DNA of 64,000 nucleotides from CABMKH01 sp040797625 (GCA_052067355.1 JBQHQH010000006.1:1-64000), one strand, 5' to 3'. Counted from the stretch's first letter, positions 43,168 to 52,516 are shown. Notes: generated by a model from the letters alone, not told the origin. Translations and numbers: made by a program.

Positions 43168-44525
43168 ATATTCAACTCTTCTTCACATGTCAATCCATCT
43201 TGAACTTCTACATTATTACTCCTCCATATGGATAAAAGTAGTCCTACTAAAATCATATTTCCAGCAGATGCCGTTCCACTTATAGATACAAATGGTAGCC
43301 CATAGGAGTAGATTATAGGTCCTACTCCCAAATTACTCAATATAAGTATGACAAATTGCATACTTAAAAACATGGTAATTGATGTCCAAATATTATATCC
43401 AAATCTACTCTTTATCTTAGATGCCATCTTGATAAGTCTCACTATCATAAATATAGACACCCCTATTAAAACTATACCGGGAATCCAACCTAAGGATGTG
43501 ATGATATAGGTAAGGATACCATCACTTTTCAAATCTGGTAATCTATCAAAGATATCCATATTTCCCCCTATGGCATTGGAACCAAATAATCTTGCCCTAG
43601 ACAATTGATCTTTGATTGTTGCATATCTATACCCAGAACCTAATGGATCATCATATCGTGTAAAAAATTGTGGAATTCGTAATTCTATTAGATAACGAAG
43701 GTGATAAGATTTTATCCATGTATAAACTCCTCCAAAAGATAAAATCACACCTAATGCAAACCACTCTTTCTTCTTTACTCCCTCATAGTAGCCCTTATAT
43801 ATAGATCTGATTATTAACCATGAAAATATGATCCCCAAACTCAAATATATAATGGTCTTTGTTCCTCTCATATATAGAAATATTGGAATTAATGCTAAGA
43901 TTATATTTTCTATCAATCCCTTTATAGATGATTTTTTGTTTCTCTCTATAATTCCAGAAAATCCAATGATAAATAGTACAGATGCTAAAAATGGCATTAT
44001 AATAGATAGATTAAAACCTAATAGAAATCGATGATGATGAAACGGTCCCATTAATATAAATGGAGTCATAAGTAGCCCTAGACCATATATCAGATATGAA
44101 TATTTCTCCAGTCTTGTATAGTCAAAGAAATATAGAATAGTCATAAATAAAATACCTATTACCATATATATCAATTGAGAATAGCCTATCTTCATATAGT
44201 AGTTTCCTAAAATATATTGATTTCTTAAAGACACCAATACATATATTCCAAATAGCATGAGTACACCTATTAATCCAATGGTTATCCAGTCTATCTGTGG
44301 TTTATGTATGCTATTTAACTCTTCTCCTACTGAATAGGGGTCCCCCATCTCCTCTATTGCCTTAATAAATGATTCATCTTCAGCCATACCATCTAGTCTA
44401 TATTTTCTAGCTTGGTCTTCTATATGAGACCTCAATTCTAGCTTAAGTCCTTTGTGAGCTTTAGCAAATCTAACCTTACTACATACTTTATCTAGATATC
44501 CATCTATCTCTTTTCTAATATTCAC
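43161..44525 (-). CDS. HAAS domain-FtsW/RodA-like fusion
   Basis: About 454 residues. Residues 1-80 (NIRKEIDGYLDKVCSKVRFAKAHKGLKLELRSHIEDQARKYR...EEMGDPYSVGEEL) match the cytoplasmic HAAS module usually paired with PadR regulators. Ten or so membrane helices of the FtsW/RodA/SpoVE glycosyltransferase family follow, with LPDLKSDGILTYIITSLGWI (the Asp loop) and PFVSISGTASAGNMILVGLLLSI. GTG at 44525 has AGGTGG 8 nt upstream. It overlaps the padR stop. Probably a stress-controlled lipid II polymerase; activity is inferred. Confidence 0.87.
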   Translation of the reverse strand: MNIRKEIDGYLDKVCSKVRFAKAHKGLKLELRSHIEDQARKYRLDGMAEDESFIKAIEEMGDPYSVGEELNSIHKPQIDWITIGLIGVLMLFGIYVLVSLRNQYILGNYYMKIGYSQLIYMVIGILFMTILYFFDYTRLEKYSYLIYGLGLLMTPFILMGPFHHHRFLLGFNLSIIMPFLASVLFIIGFSGIIERNKKSSIKGLIENIILALIPIFLYMRGTKTIIYLSLGIIFSWLIIRSIYKGYYEGVKKKEWFALGVILSFGGVYTWIKSYHLRYLIELRIPQFFTRYDDPLGSGYRYATIKDQLSRARLFGSNAIGGNMDIFDRLPDLKSDGILTYIITSLGWIPGIVLIGVSIFMIVRLIKMASKIKSRFGYNIWTSITMFLSMQFVILILSNLGVGPIIYSYGLPFVSISGTASAGNMILVGLLLSIWRSNNVEVQDGLTCEEELNIN

Positions 44526-44856
44526 TTCTAGCACCACCTATTATGGAATTTATGGTCTTAGAAAAAATTGACCATTCTTCTTTTCTATCCTTTAGATGCG
44601 AATGTCCTTTCCTAGTCAGTCTATAGTATTTTCTTGGCCTATTACTCTCAGCCTTACCATCATAGGACTCCAAATATCCCTGTTTTTCCAATCCATGAAG
44701 CAATGGATACAATGTCCCAGCCTTTAATTCAAAGATATTATTTGATCTCTTCTCCAACTCTTCAATCATCTGATACCCATACATATCCTTCTCATCAAGT
44801 AAACTCAATATCAACATAGAAGTACTACCTGATACTAAGGACTTATCTACTTTCAT
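44515..44856 (-). CDS. PadR family transcriptional regulator
   Basis: 113-residue winged-helix repressor: MLILSLLDEKDMYGYQMIEELEKRS, the wing region LKAGTLYPLLHGLEKQGYLES and RPRKYYRLTRKGHSHL. Very likely autoregulated: its promoter carries two identical palindromic arms. It is coupled by an 11-nt overlap to the HAAS-FtsW gene. PadR/HAAS pairs often act as a unit controlling membrane proteins. Confidence 0.94.
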   Translation of the reverse strand: MKVDKSLVSGSTSMLILSLLDEKDMYGYQMIEELEKRSNNIFELKAGTLYPLLHGLEKQGYLESYDGKAESNRPRKYYRLTRKGHSHLKDRKEEWSIFSKTINSIIGGARSEY

Positions 44857-44868
44857 AATACCCCTCCT

Positions 44869-44918
44869 ATATATAGATTATCTACATATAGTATATATAG
44901 ATAATCTATATATGTCAA
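44869..44918 (-). promoter_or_regulatory. padR promoter with twin palindromic operator
   Basis: Minus strand TTGACA (44913-44918), 17-nt spacer, TATACT (44890-44895). Perfect 16-nt inverted arms at 44869-44884 and 44898-44913, each holding TAGATWATCTA, itself a palindrome. One arm fills the -35/-10 spacer, the other covers the start region: a typical autorepressor layout. Confidence 0.85.
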
Positions 44919-44987
44919 CATGAATTAGATGATATCATAGTTCTATCTTGGGTATATTTAAAATACCAATTATTTAGGAGGGATATT

Positions 44988-45578
44988 ATGATTGATATTA
45001 AAATATTTTCAGATTTTGCCTGTCCATTTTGTTATATAGGATTTTCTATAGCTCATAAATTAAAAGAAGAAAACCCTAATGTAAATATTCAATGGATACC
45101 CTATGAGCTAGACCCAAATCTATCTATTAGGGGAAGTGATCTATCCGACTATATACCTCAAGAGCAAATAGATATGAGCTATAGGAGAATCGAAAGATTA
45201 GGTAAGGAATACAATCTAATATACAATAATAAGACCAAAAAATTCAATACTAATCGACTTCACAAAGCAGCTCTATTTGCAAGAAATGAGGGGAAATATT
45301 ATGAATTTGCAAGTGAAGCCTTTAAGACCATATTTGAATATGGTAAAAATGTGGGAGAGTCAGTAATTGTCAATGAGATAGGATTGAATGTTGGACTGAA
45401 TATAGTAGAAATGAATAGATGTATTGATGATGGTACCTTTGACAAAGAGATGGAAGATGCTAAAAATTTGGCAATAGACTACAAAATAGAAAGTGTTCCC
45501 ACTTTTATTGTGAATGAAAGTAGACATGTAACTATCTTAAAAGATTATGAGAGATTTAAAAGAGATTTAATTGGATAA
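44988..45578 (+). CDS. DsbA family protein (FrnE-like)
   Basis: 196 residues, thioredoxin-fold DsbA/2-hydroxychromene isomerase group. N-terminal active site DFACPFCYIG (CPFC, residues 12-15), later cis-Pro region SVPTFIVNE. There is no signal peptide, so it acts in the cytoplasm, as FrnE-type proteins do. The substrate is unknown. Divergent from padR, GGAGG ribosome site. Confidence 0.92.
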   Translation: MIDIKIFSDFACPFCYIGFSIAHKLKEENPNVNIQWIPYELDPNLSIRGSDLSDYIPQEQIDMSYRRIERLGKEYNLIYNNKTKKFNTNRLHKAALFARNEGKYYEFASEAFKTIFEYGKNVGESVIVNEIGLNVGLNIVEMNRCIDDGTFDKEMEDAKNLAIDYKIESVPTFIVNESRHVTILKDYERFKRDLIG

Positions 45579-45756
45579 CTACACTTGGATAATATATAAT
45601 TTTTAGCATCTTTATTTAGTTCACATATACATCTATAGATTATCCTTACTAATTACCAGATTTAAGAAATAGCCAAATTATTTAACAACTGTATATTATT
45701 CTAAATCCTTATATGATATAATATTTAGATATTAATTTTAGATAAGGATGATTATA

Positions 45757-47346
45757 TTGATTAACGTAACCAATGTAAGTTTAAGATATGGAGCACAAAA
45801 ATTATTTGAAGATGTAAACTTGTCCTTTACACAGGGAAATTGCTATGGTGTAATAGGAGCTAATGGAGCAGGAAAGAGTACATTTTTGAAGATACTATCT
45901 GGAGAAATAGAGCCGAATACTGGTAGCATATCTGTTGCTCCTGATACTCGTATGTCAGTGTTAAAGCAAGACCATTTTGAATATGATAATTGCCAAGTTC
46001 TTCAAACAGTAATAATGGGAAATAAAAGGCTATATGAGATAATGATCGAAAAAGATGCCATATATGCCAAAGAGGACTTTAATGATGAAGATGGCATAAA
46101 AGCTTCTGAACTAGAAGCAGAATTCGCTGAAATGGATGGCTGGAATGCAGAAAGCGAAGCTGCCTCTCTTTTACAGGGACTAGGAATACCAGCTGAACTT
46201 CATGAGAAAAATGTCTCTGAATTAACTGGTACTGAAAAAGTAAAGGTACTTTTAGCCCAAGCTCTATTTGGAAAACCCGGAATACTTATACTAGATGAGC
46301 CTACTAACCACTTAGACGTAAAAAGTATACGATGGCTACAAAACTTCTTAGAAAACTTTGAAGGAACAGTCATAGTTGTATCCCATGATAGGCACTTTTT
46401 AAATGAAGTATGTACTCATATGGTAGATATAGATTTTGGTAAGATCAAGATGTTTGCAGGTAACTATGATTTTTGGTATGAATCAAGTCAATTGGCTCTT
46501 CAAATGGCTAAGGATCAAAACAAGAAAAAAGAAGAGAAGATCAAGGAACTTCAATCTTTTATTGCCCGTTTCTCTGCAAATGCATCTAAATCTAAACAAG
46601 CAACTTCACGTAAAAAATTATTGGAGAAGATAACTCTAGAAGATATACAACCGTCTACTAGAAGATATCCATTTGTAGGTTTTACTATGGAAAGGGAAGT
46701 TGGAAATGAAATCCTAACAGTTGAAGAACTATCCAAGACTGTTGATGGAGTAAAAGTATTAAATAATATAAGCTTTAGAGTAAATAAAGGTGACAAGATA
46801 GCTTTTATAGGTGATGAAATCGGGATAACAACTCTATTTAATATCTTAATGGGTGAAATAGAACAAGATAGTGGAAATTTTAAGTGGGGTCAAACTATTA
46901 CTACCTCTTATTTCCCAAAGGACAACTCCAAATTTTTCAATGATGTAGATTTAACCCTAGTAGACTGGCTAAGACAGTTCTCTGAAGAAAAAAGTGAAGT
47001 CTATTTAAGAGGATTTTTAGGTAGGATGTTGTTCTCTGGAGAAGAAGCTTTAAAGCAAGCTAAGGTATTGTCTGGTGGAGAAAAGGTCAGATGTATGTTA
47101 GCTAAGATGATGCTCAACAATGCAAATGTCCTAATACTAGACCAACCAACTAATCACCTTGACCTAGAATCCATAACTGCTGTAAATAATGGACTTCATG
47201 ATTTTAAGAGCAATGTGCTATTTACATCTCATGACCATCAATTTATTCAGACTATTGCCAATAGAATAATTGAAATAACCCCTGATGGATTTAGAGACAG
47301 AGCTATGACCTATGAAGAATATATAGAAAGTTTCTATATTGGGTAA
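45757..47346 (+). CDS. ABC-F family ATPase (YkpA/YbiT-like)
   Basis: A translation-associated ABC protein of about 529 residues with two ATPase domains and no membrane part. Domain 1: Walker A GANGAGKSTFL, altered signature ELTGTEKVKVL, Walker B LILDEPTNHLD. Domain 2: Walker A is IGDEIGITTLF (no Lys), signature LSGGEKVRC, Walker B LILDQPTNHLD (Gln for catalytic Glu). Missing Walker A Lys in domain 2 is also, from memory, a feature of Bacillus YkpA. TTG at 45757 is preferred (AAGG at good spacing); ATG at 45748 is the alternative. Confidence 0.92.
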   Translation: MINVTNVSLRYGAQKLFEDVNLSFTQGNCYGVIGANGAGKSTFLKILSGEIEPNTGSISVAPDTRMSVLKQDHFEYDNCQVLQTVIMGNKRLYEIMIEKDAIYAKEDFNDEDGIKASELEAEFAEMDGWNAESEAASLLQGLGIPAELHEKNVSELTGTEKVKVLLAQALFGKPGILILDEPTNHLDVKSIRWLQNFLENFEGTVIVVSHDRHFLNEVCTHMVDIDFGKIKMFAGNYDFWYESSQLALQMAKDQNKKKEEKIKELQSFIARFSANASKSKQATSRKKLLEKITLEDIQPSTRRYPFVGFTMEREVGNEILTVEELSKTVDGVKVLNNISFRVNKGDKIAFIGDEIGITTLFNILMGEIEQDSGNFKWGQTITTSYFPKDNSKFFNDVDLTLVDWLRQFSEEKSEVYLRGFLGRMLFSGEEALKQAKVLSGGEKVRCMLAKMMLNNANVLILDQPTNHLDLESITAVNNGLHDFKSNVLFTSHDHQFIQTIANRIIEITPDGFRDRAMTYEEYIESFYIG

Positions 47347-47370
47347 TATATCTCTAAAGGAGATGATGCC

Positions 47371-47820
47371 ATGGCTAAAAAATATATTAAACCAGATGAA
47401 GATATAATCAAAGAAAGATTAGATGATATGGAATATAGTGTAACTCAAAAAAATGCTACAGAGATGCCATTTTCTCACGAATATAATGATAATTATGAAG
47501 ATGGTATCTATGTAGATATCGTATCTGGGGAGCCGCTTTTTAGCTCAAAGGATAAATTCAATGCTGGATGTGGATGGCCTAGCTTTACTAAGCCTTTGGA
47601 AGAACATCATATAGTTGAAAAAGTAGATAGATCTCATGGTATGACACGTACTGAAGTAAGAAGTAACTATGGTGATTCTCATTTAGGCCATGTATTTCCA
47701 GATGGTCCTAGAGATAAAGGTGGATTGAGATACTGTATCAATGGATCTTCTCTTAGATTTATTAAAAAAGAAGATCTAGAAAAGGAAGGATACGGAGAAT
47801 ATCTCAAAATATTTAAATAA
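47371..47820 (+). CDS. msrB: Peptide-methionine (R)-S-oxide reductase MsrB
   Basis: 149 residues. Repairs oxidised methionine in proteins. Motifs: GIYVDIVSGEPLFSSKDKF, AGCGWPSFTKPL, RTEVRSNYGDSHLGHVF and catalytic Cys in LRYCINGSSLRFI. The zinc-binding CxxC pairs of some MsrB proteins are absent. It follows the ABC-F gene by 24 nt with AAAGGAGATG, so it is likely co-transcribed. Confidence 0.96.
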   Translation: MAKKYIKPDEDIIKERLDDMEYSVTQKNATEMPFSHEYNDNYEDGIYVDIVSGEPLFSSKDKFNAGCGWPSFTKPLEEHHIVEKVDRSHGMTRTEVRSNYGDSHLGHVFPDGPRDKGGLRYCINGSSLRFIKKEDLEKEGYGEYLKIFK

Positions 47821-47830
47821 AACACAAATA

Positions 47831-47878
47831 AAAAAACATCAAAATACTTAATTCATTTCAAGATTTTGATGTTTTTTT
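47831..47878. terminator. Intrinsic terminator after msrB
   Basis: AAAAAACATCAAAAT (47831-47845) pairs with 47863-47877 across a 17-nt loop; a run of seven T follows. It probably also serves the convergent phnE gene. Confidence 0.82.
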
Positions 47879-47906
47879 ATTCTATTTTCTCTTCAAATAT
47901 ATTATC

Positions 47907-49484
47907 CTACAAGAATACCTTCCTCAAATAATTGCTGAGTCTGTCTATAAATATTATCATCAAGGATATCCCAAGAAGTAGAAGTCCCACCTTCTCCCAA
48001 TTTCTCCATGTAATATTCATAGATAATATGGTGCCAATACCTCCTGCACCTATGACGCCTAGTATAGTTGAGTTTCTAATATTTGATTCCAATCTATATA
48101 ATACAAGACTTAAAAAGGTTGGAAAGGTATGGGGAAACAATCCATATCTATAGCTTTCCAAACCAGTAGCTCCCGTGACTATAATACTATTTTGTATGTT
48201 CTTCTCTGTACTTTCTAATACTTCACTATACATCTTAGTCAATACACCTGTAGTATAGATACTAAGTGCCATAGCTCCAGCCAAAGGTCCTGGTCCTACA
48301 CCACGAAAAAATATAATAGCAGTTATAATAGGTGGAAAAGTCCTGAATATATTTATAATCCCCTTCAAGATCAAGGACAACCATCTCTTAGGTGATGTAT
48401 TATATGCAGTAAAATATGAAAGCATCAATGCAAATAAAGCCCCTGCAACAGTAGCAAATATAGCTATAAAAAAACTCTCCCCTATTCCCTCTATGAGTTT
48501 AGGATAATAGGATATATCAATCTTTACCATTCTACCTATAATCTGGCTTCCCTGTTTGAGTCCCAGTAATAATCTATCATAGCTTATATTTAAAGATCTG
48601 ATGATTAAGCTCAATAACCCTATTACCATAGCAGGTATATAAAAGACCTTTGAAACTTGATATCTTTTATATGAATTAATAGATTTAAATCTTATAGAGG
48701 ATCTTCTTAAATAACTCCTTATGACTAAACTACATATGTCTATGATTAAAATAGTGAAAAATAGTATGAGTATAAGTGTTGAGAGATTATCATATCTTAA
48801 ATGATTTAAATCTCGCCACATGATTTGACCTATTCCTCCTGCTCCAACAAGACCTAGTATAGTAGCACTACGAATATTGGTTTCAAATACTATAAAAAAG
48901 ACGGAAATGGATAATTCAAACATATAGGGCATTACACAATATCTCAATACCTGTATAGAATTTGCTCCTACAGAACGAGTAGAATTTAATTGATTTTCTC
49001 TTATTGACTCAATATGCTCTCTAAATAACTTCAATGACATTAAAAATCCAATAATACTAAGGGCAATAATTCCTGAAAACTTACCTATACTGAATACACT
49101 TACTAAAAGTGCCGCCCATATTAAACTGGGTATGGTCCTAAAAAATGAAAAAATAGCTGTCAATATATCTGCTACATACCTATTGGGAGCTATATTGTCT
49201 GCAACAAGTAAAGAAAATGGAACTGCCAATAATACTCCTGTAATTGATGAAACTATGGCAATTTCAATAGTCTCTATTAGCTTTTCAAATACCTCTATCC
49301 TATAAGATAAATTAGGATTCAACATCCTCTGAAATAGGTTGAGCATACTAGGTATTCCCCTATATAGTCTTATGAAACTAAAGTCTACCTTGAACCCTAG
49401 AAATATTAAAGCTACAACAACAGTCAGCAGATATGATAATTTTAGGACTCTTCTTTTAATCATATATTGCTTTAAGTTTTTCAT
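47907..49484 (-). CDS. phnE: Phosphonate-type ABC permease, two PhnE domains fused
   Basis: 525 residues carrying two tandem PhnE-like permease domains. Each has about six membrane segments and an EAA-like coupling loop (TRSVGANSIQVLRYCVMPYM near residue 165 and VTGATGLESYRYGLFPHTFPT near 430) and ends in a GAGGIG motif (LVGAGGIGQIMWRDL; VIGAGGIGTILSMNI). Usually these are two genes or a homodimer; here one chain should form the whole pore. ATG at 49484 follows AGGTG and overlaps phnC by 29 nt. Confidence 0.92.
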   Translation of the reverse strand: MKNLKQYMIKRRVLKLSYLLTVVVALIFLGFKVDFSFIRLYRGIPSMLNLFQRMLNPNLSYRIEVFEKLIETIEIAIVSSITGVLLAVPFSLLVADNIAPNRYVADILTAIFSFFRTIPSLIWAALLVSVFSIGKFSGIIALSIIGFLMSLKLFREHIESIRENQLNSTRSVGANSIQVLRYCVMPYMFELSISVFFIVFETNIRSATILGLVGAGGIGQIMWRDLNHLRYDNLSTLILILFFTILIIDICSLVIRSYLRRSSIRFKSINSYKRYQVSKVFYIPAMVIGLLSLIIRSLNISYDRLLLGLKQGSQIIGRMVKIDISYYPKLIEGIGESFFIAIFATVAGALFALMLSYFTAYNTSPKRWLSLILKGIINIFRTFPPIITAIIFFRGVGPGPLAGAMALSIYTTGVLTKMYSEVLESTEKNIQNSIIVTGATGLESYRYGLFPHTFPTFLSLVLYRLESNIRNSTILGVIGAGGIGTILSMNITWRNWEKVGLLLLGISLMIIFIDRLSNYLRKVFL

Positions 49485-50187
49485 CACTTAAATCACCTGC
49501 TTTTCCATCGAAGAGTATCTTGCCATGTTTCAGAGCTATTATCCTATTACAATATCTCTTTGCAAGGTTTACATCATGGAGATTGACCATTATAGTCATG
49601 TCTTTCTTTTCATTTACCTTTTTAAAATAGTCCATTACATTTTGAGAAGTAGATATATCAAGACTGGCTACTGGCTCATCGGCTAATATAATCTTTGGTC
49701 TTTGACAAAGTGTCTTGGCAATGGCTACCCTTTGTTTCTGTCCTCCGCTTAGTTGACCTGCCCTTTCAAACATCTTTTCACTTAAACCTACCTGTCTTAA
49801 AGCTGTAGCTGCTCTCTCATAATCATCATCATTAAAAATACCCAATAGAGATTCAAAGGAAGACTTATATCCAAGTCTCCCTATCAATACATTGTCTAGA
49901 ACTGATGATCTATCAATGAGATTATAATCTTGAAATACGAATCCAATATTCTTTCTTATATTTCGTAGTTCTCTACTATTTAATTTTGTAATATCAACAT
50001 CATCTAGATACACATTTCCCTTTGATGGTCTCACTAAAAGGTTTATAGTCTTCAATAATGTGGATTTTCCGCTACCACTAGATCCAATTATACCTATAAA
50101 TTCACCCTGTTCTACTGTTAAATTTACATCGTCTAATGCCAATACTTTTCCATCATATAGTACACTTATGTTTTCTAAACTCAGCAT
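49456..50187 (-). CDS. phnC: Phosphonate-type ABC ATPase PhnC
   Basis: 243 residues: Walker A GIIGSSGSGKSTLLKTINLL, signature LSGGQKQRVAIAKTL, Walker B IILADEPVASLD and H-loop VNLHDVNLA. Energises the fused PhnE permease. It lies between phnD (11 nt) and phnE. Confidence 0.93.
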   Translation of the reverse strand: MLSLENISVLYDGKVLALDDVNLTVEQGEFIGIIGSSGSGKSTLLKTINLLVRPSKGNVYLDDVDITKLNSRELRNIRKNIGFVFQDYNLIDRSSVLDNVLIGRLGYKSSFESLLGIFNDDDYERAATALRQVGLSEKMFERAGQLSGGQKQRVAIAKTLCQRPKIILADEPVASLDISTSQNVMDYFKKVNEKKDMTIMVNLHDVNLAKRYCNRIIALKHGKILFDGKAGDLSDEKLKAIYD

Positions 50188-50198
50188 AAAATCCGCTC

Positions 50199-51071
50199 CT
50201 AATTAGCCTCTCTTAAATCTACATTCATTGTCTTAGCAGTAGTTCTTATAATGTCGTAGTCCGCATCTGTCGCCTCTTCAAATCCATACATACTAAATAA
50301 TTCCTTTAAAAGTTCCTTTCCCTCTTCTGTATCTGCTATTTTAAATAGTGCAGTTTTTATATCTTCTTGCATCTTTTCATCCATATCTCCCTTTACTGTA
50401 ACACTTATTCCGGGGATATAGTCAGTGTATCCTAATATCTTGGTATCTTCCATGGCAGTTGGAAACTCATCTTTATATCTTTCCCTTATGTCTACAAAAG
50501 TAGCTGCCACATCTACGTCTCCATTCAATAATAACTGTAATGACTTATCGTGTCCACCACTGTAAGTATACTGAATATCCTTTTCAATATCTATTCCCTC
50601 ATTGATTAGATGTGCTCCTGGAAATAGATAGCCTGATGTTGATGATGGATCTACAAATGCAACTACCTTTCCCTTGATATCTTGAAAGTCATCTATACCA
50701 CTATCTTTTCTAACTATAAATTGAGTACGATATTTTGACTCACCACTTTTATTTAGAGCTGATAATATTACCTTGGCATCGCTCTCTTGATTTGCCAATA
50801 CATAAGCAAAAGGTGGAATAAATCCAAAGTCTACCTGTCCAGAGCCTAATCCCTCTACTACTCCTACATAGTTAGTGGCTGTAAATCCTTCTACCTTTAT
50901 TCCCAATTCCTTAGACAACATATCTGTCAATGGTTCTACAGATTCAACTAACTTATCTCCATCTCTCAATGGTACAAATCCCATTTTAATTACCTTTTCT
51001 TCTTTTTGTCCACATCCAACCATGGAAATAGCCATAGCTGCAATTAATAAAAATATTATTGACCTTTTCAT
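50199..51071 (-). CDS. phnD: Phosphonate-type binding lipoprotein PhnD
   Basis: 290 residues. Lipoprotein signal KRSIIFLLIAAMAISMVGC, then a PhnD/transferrin-like fold: KMGFVPLRDGDKLVESVEPLTDML, SGQVDFGFIPPFAYVLA, FVDPSSTSGYLFPG, GGHDKSLQLLLNGDVDVAATF. Members bind phosphonates or phosphite; the true ligand is not shown and no C-P lyase genes are nearby. ATG at 51071 follows GGGGGG. The leader has stem-loops at 51128-51168. Confidence 0.92.
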   Translation of the reverse strand: MKRSIIFLLIAAMAISMVGCGQKEEKVIKMGFVPLRDGDKLVESVEPLTDMLSKELGIKVEGFTATNYVGVVEGLGSGQVDFGFIPPFAYVLANQESDAKVILSALNKSGESKYRTQFIVRKDSGIDDFQDIKGKVVAFVDPSSTSGYLFPGAHLINEGIDIEKDIQYTYSGGHDKSLQLLLNGDVDVAATFVDIRERYKDEFPTAMEDTKILGYTDYIPGISVTVKGDMDEKMQEDIKTALFKIADTEEGKELLKELFSMYGFEEATDADYDIIRTTAKTMNVDLREAN

Positions 51072-51127
51072 AACGTACCCCCCTAAAATCATTCTATTAA
51101 TTTTAGAATACTACAGTTGGAAAAAGA

Positions 51128-51168
51128 TTGCAATACACTTTGGAGATTTTACCCAAGGTGTATTGCAA
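51128..51168 (-). terminator. Strong hairpin with T run in the phnD leader
   Basis: 16-nt arms (51128-51143 and 51153-51168, one G-T pair, 9-nt spacer), followed on the minus strand by ATCTTTTTCC. It is terminator-shaped but sits 57 nt upstream of phnD, so it may end htrA transcription or act as an attenuator. Confidence 0.6.
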
Positions 51169-51192
51169 TGTATGGGTACGTTTACATAAAGT

Positions 51193-51223
51193 AAATCCTA
51201 GTAATTTAGAATTACTAGGATTT
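51193..51223. terminator. Hairpin just past the htrA stop
   Basis: AAATCCTAGTAATT (51193-51206) pairs with 51210-51223, loop TAG. T5 on the plus side, a weaker T-rich tail on the minus side. Confidence 0.65.
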
Positions 51224-51227
51224 TTGA

Positions 51228-52430
51228 CTATTTTTCTTCTTGAAATACTACTTCTATTTCCTTCTCTTCTCCATTTCTTATGATCTTCAAATTTGCCTTA
51301 TCTCCTACACTATATTTATATAATATATTCTTAAGACTCTGCATAGACTCTACATCTTTATTATCCACTTTCATAACTACATCTCCTGGCAATAGACCTG
51401 CCTTAGCAGCCGAAGTGTTTTCATCTACCTGTAATATGATTATTCCTTCCTCTAATCCTAAATCTATACCTAATCTAAGTTGATATTCTTCTATATCTAA
51501 TCCCCTAATTCCCAACATCACAGGATTATGGACTCCCTTATCAATTACATCTTTTACTATGGTCTTGACAGAATTTATAGGTATTGAGAATCCTAAACCC
51601 TCTGCAGATTTTATCTTTGCCGTATTTATACCTACTACTTCTCCCCTTTTATTTAGTAGAGGTCCACCGCTGTTCCCTGGATTAATAGATGCATCTGTTT
51701 GGATTAAATCGTCTATAACTGTAGTTTGATCCATTCGAACAGATCTATGAAGTCCTGATATTATCCCTGATGTAACAGTCCTTTCAAATTCCAATCCCAA
51801 TGGATTTCCTATCGCTATGGCAATTTCTCCTACTTCCAAGTTATCAGAATCTCCTAGTTCAGCCACTGGAAGATTTGTTATATCTACCTTTACCATTGCC
51901 AAATCTATAGAAGGATCACTCCACAATACTCTACCAGGTACTTTATCTCCATTATCGAATAATACCTTTATCTCCTTTGCATTTCCATTGGCAACTACAT
52001 GAGAGTTAGTCAATATATAGCCATCACTATTTACTATGACACCAGAACCTAATCCCTCTACATCTTGTTCTTGAAATAGAAACTGTCTAGTTTCCAATGT
52101 GGTAATTCCAACTACAGAACTCATAGCCTTTTTCACTACTGCTGATACTGTATTTATATCATCTGTAGTATTGATATTTACTGGCTGAGATGTATATTGA
52201 TTGCTATTTGGATTTGGCAATATACTTCCATATAGACTTGGACCTACATATATAGATATAACTCCTCCTATAATAGAAGCTACTAGAGCTAGTGCAATAT
52301 AGGAAAATAGGCTGCCTCTAAAACCTCTCTTCTTCTTTTTCTCTATCTCATCACTGCTCTTATATAAGTAGATATCCTCTGGTATATCTTTTTCTCTATC
52401 TTCTATTTCATAATCCTTATTTTCATCCAT
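51228..52430 (-). CDS. htrA: HtrA/DegP-like serine protease
   Basis: 400 residues, a membrane-anchored quality-control protease. One N-terminal membrane segment (LFSYIALALVASIIGGVISIYV), trypsin-like domain with His in LTNSHVV, Asp in SIDLAMVKVD and Ser in TDASINPGNSGGPLL, then a PDZ domain from about residue 300 (GLEEGIIILQVDENTSAAKAGLLPGDV). It is divergent from cssRS, the secretion-stress system that controls htrA in Bacillus subtilis. Confidence 0.95.
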   Translation of the reverse strand: MDENKDYEIEDREKDIPEDIYLYKSSDEIEKKKKRGFRGSLFSYIALALVASIIGGVISIYVGPSLYGSILPNPNSNQYTSQPVNINTTDDINTVSAVVKKAMSSVVGITTLETRQFLFQEQDVEGLGSGVIVNSDGYILTNSHVVANGNAKEIKVLFDNGDKVPGRVLWSDPSIDLAMVKVDITNLPVAELGDSDNLEVGEIAIAIGNPLGLEFERTVTSGIISGLHRSVRMDQTTVIDDLIQTDASINPGNSGGPLLNKRGEVVGINTAKIKSAEGLGFSIPINSVKTIVKDVIDKGVHNPVMLGIRGLDIEEYQLRLGIDLGLEEGIIILQVDENTSAAKAGLLPGDVVMKVDNKDVESMQSLKNILYKYSVGDKANLKIIRNGEEKEIEVVFQEEK

Positions 52431-52516
52431 ATCTATCTCCCCTTCCTCAATTCTTCTTTTATGTTACCCAATAAATGTAAAGGAATTATGTATAAATTAT
52501 GTTTTTGTTGTGTGAT

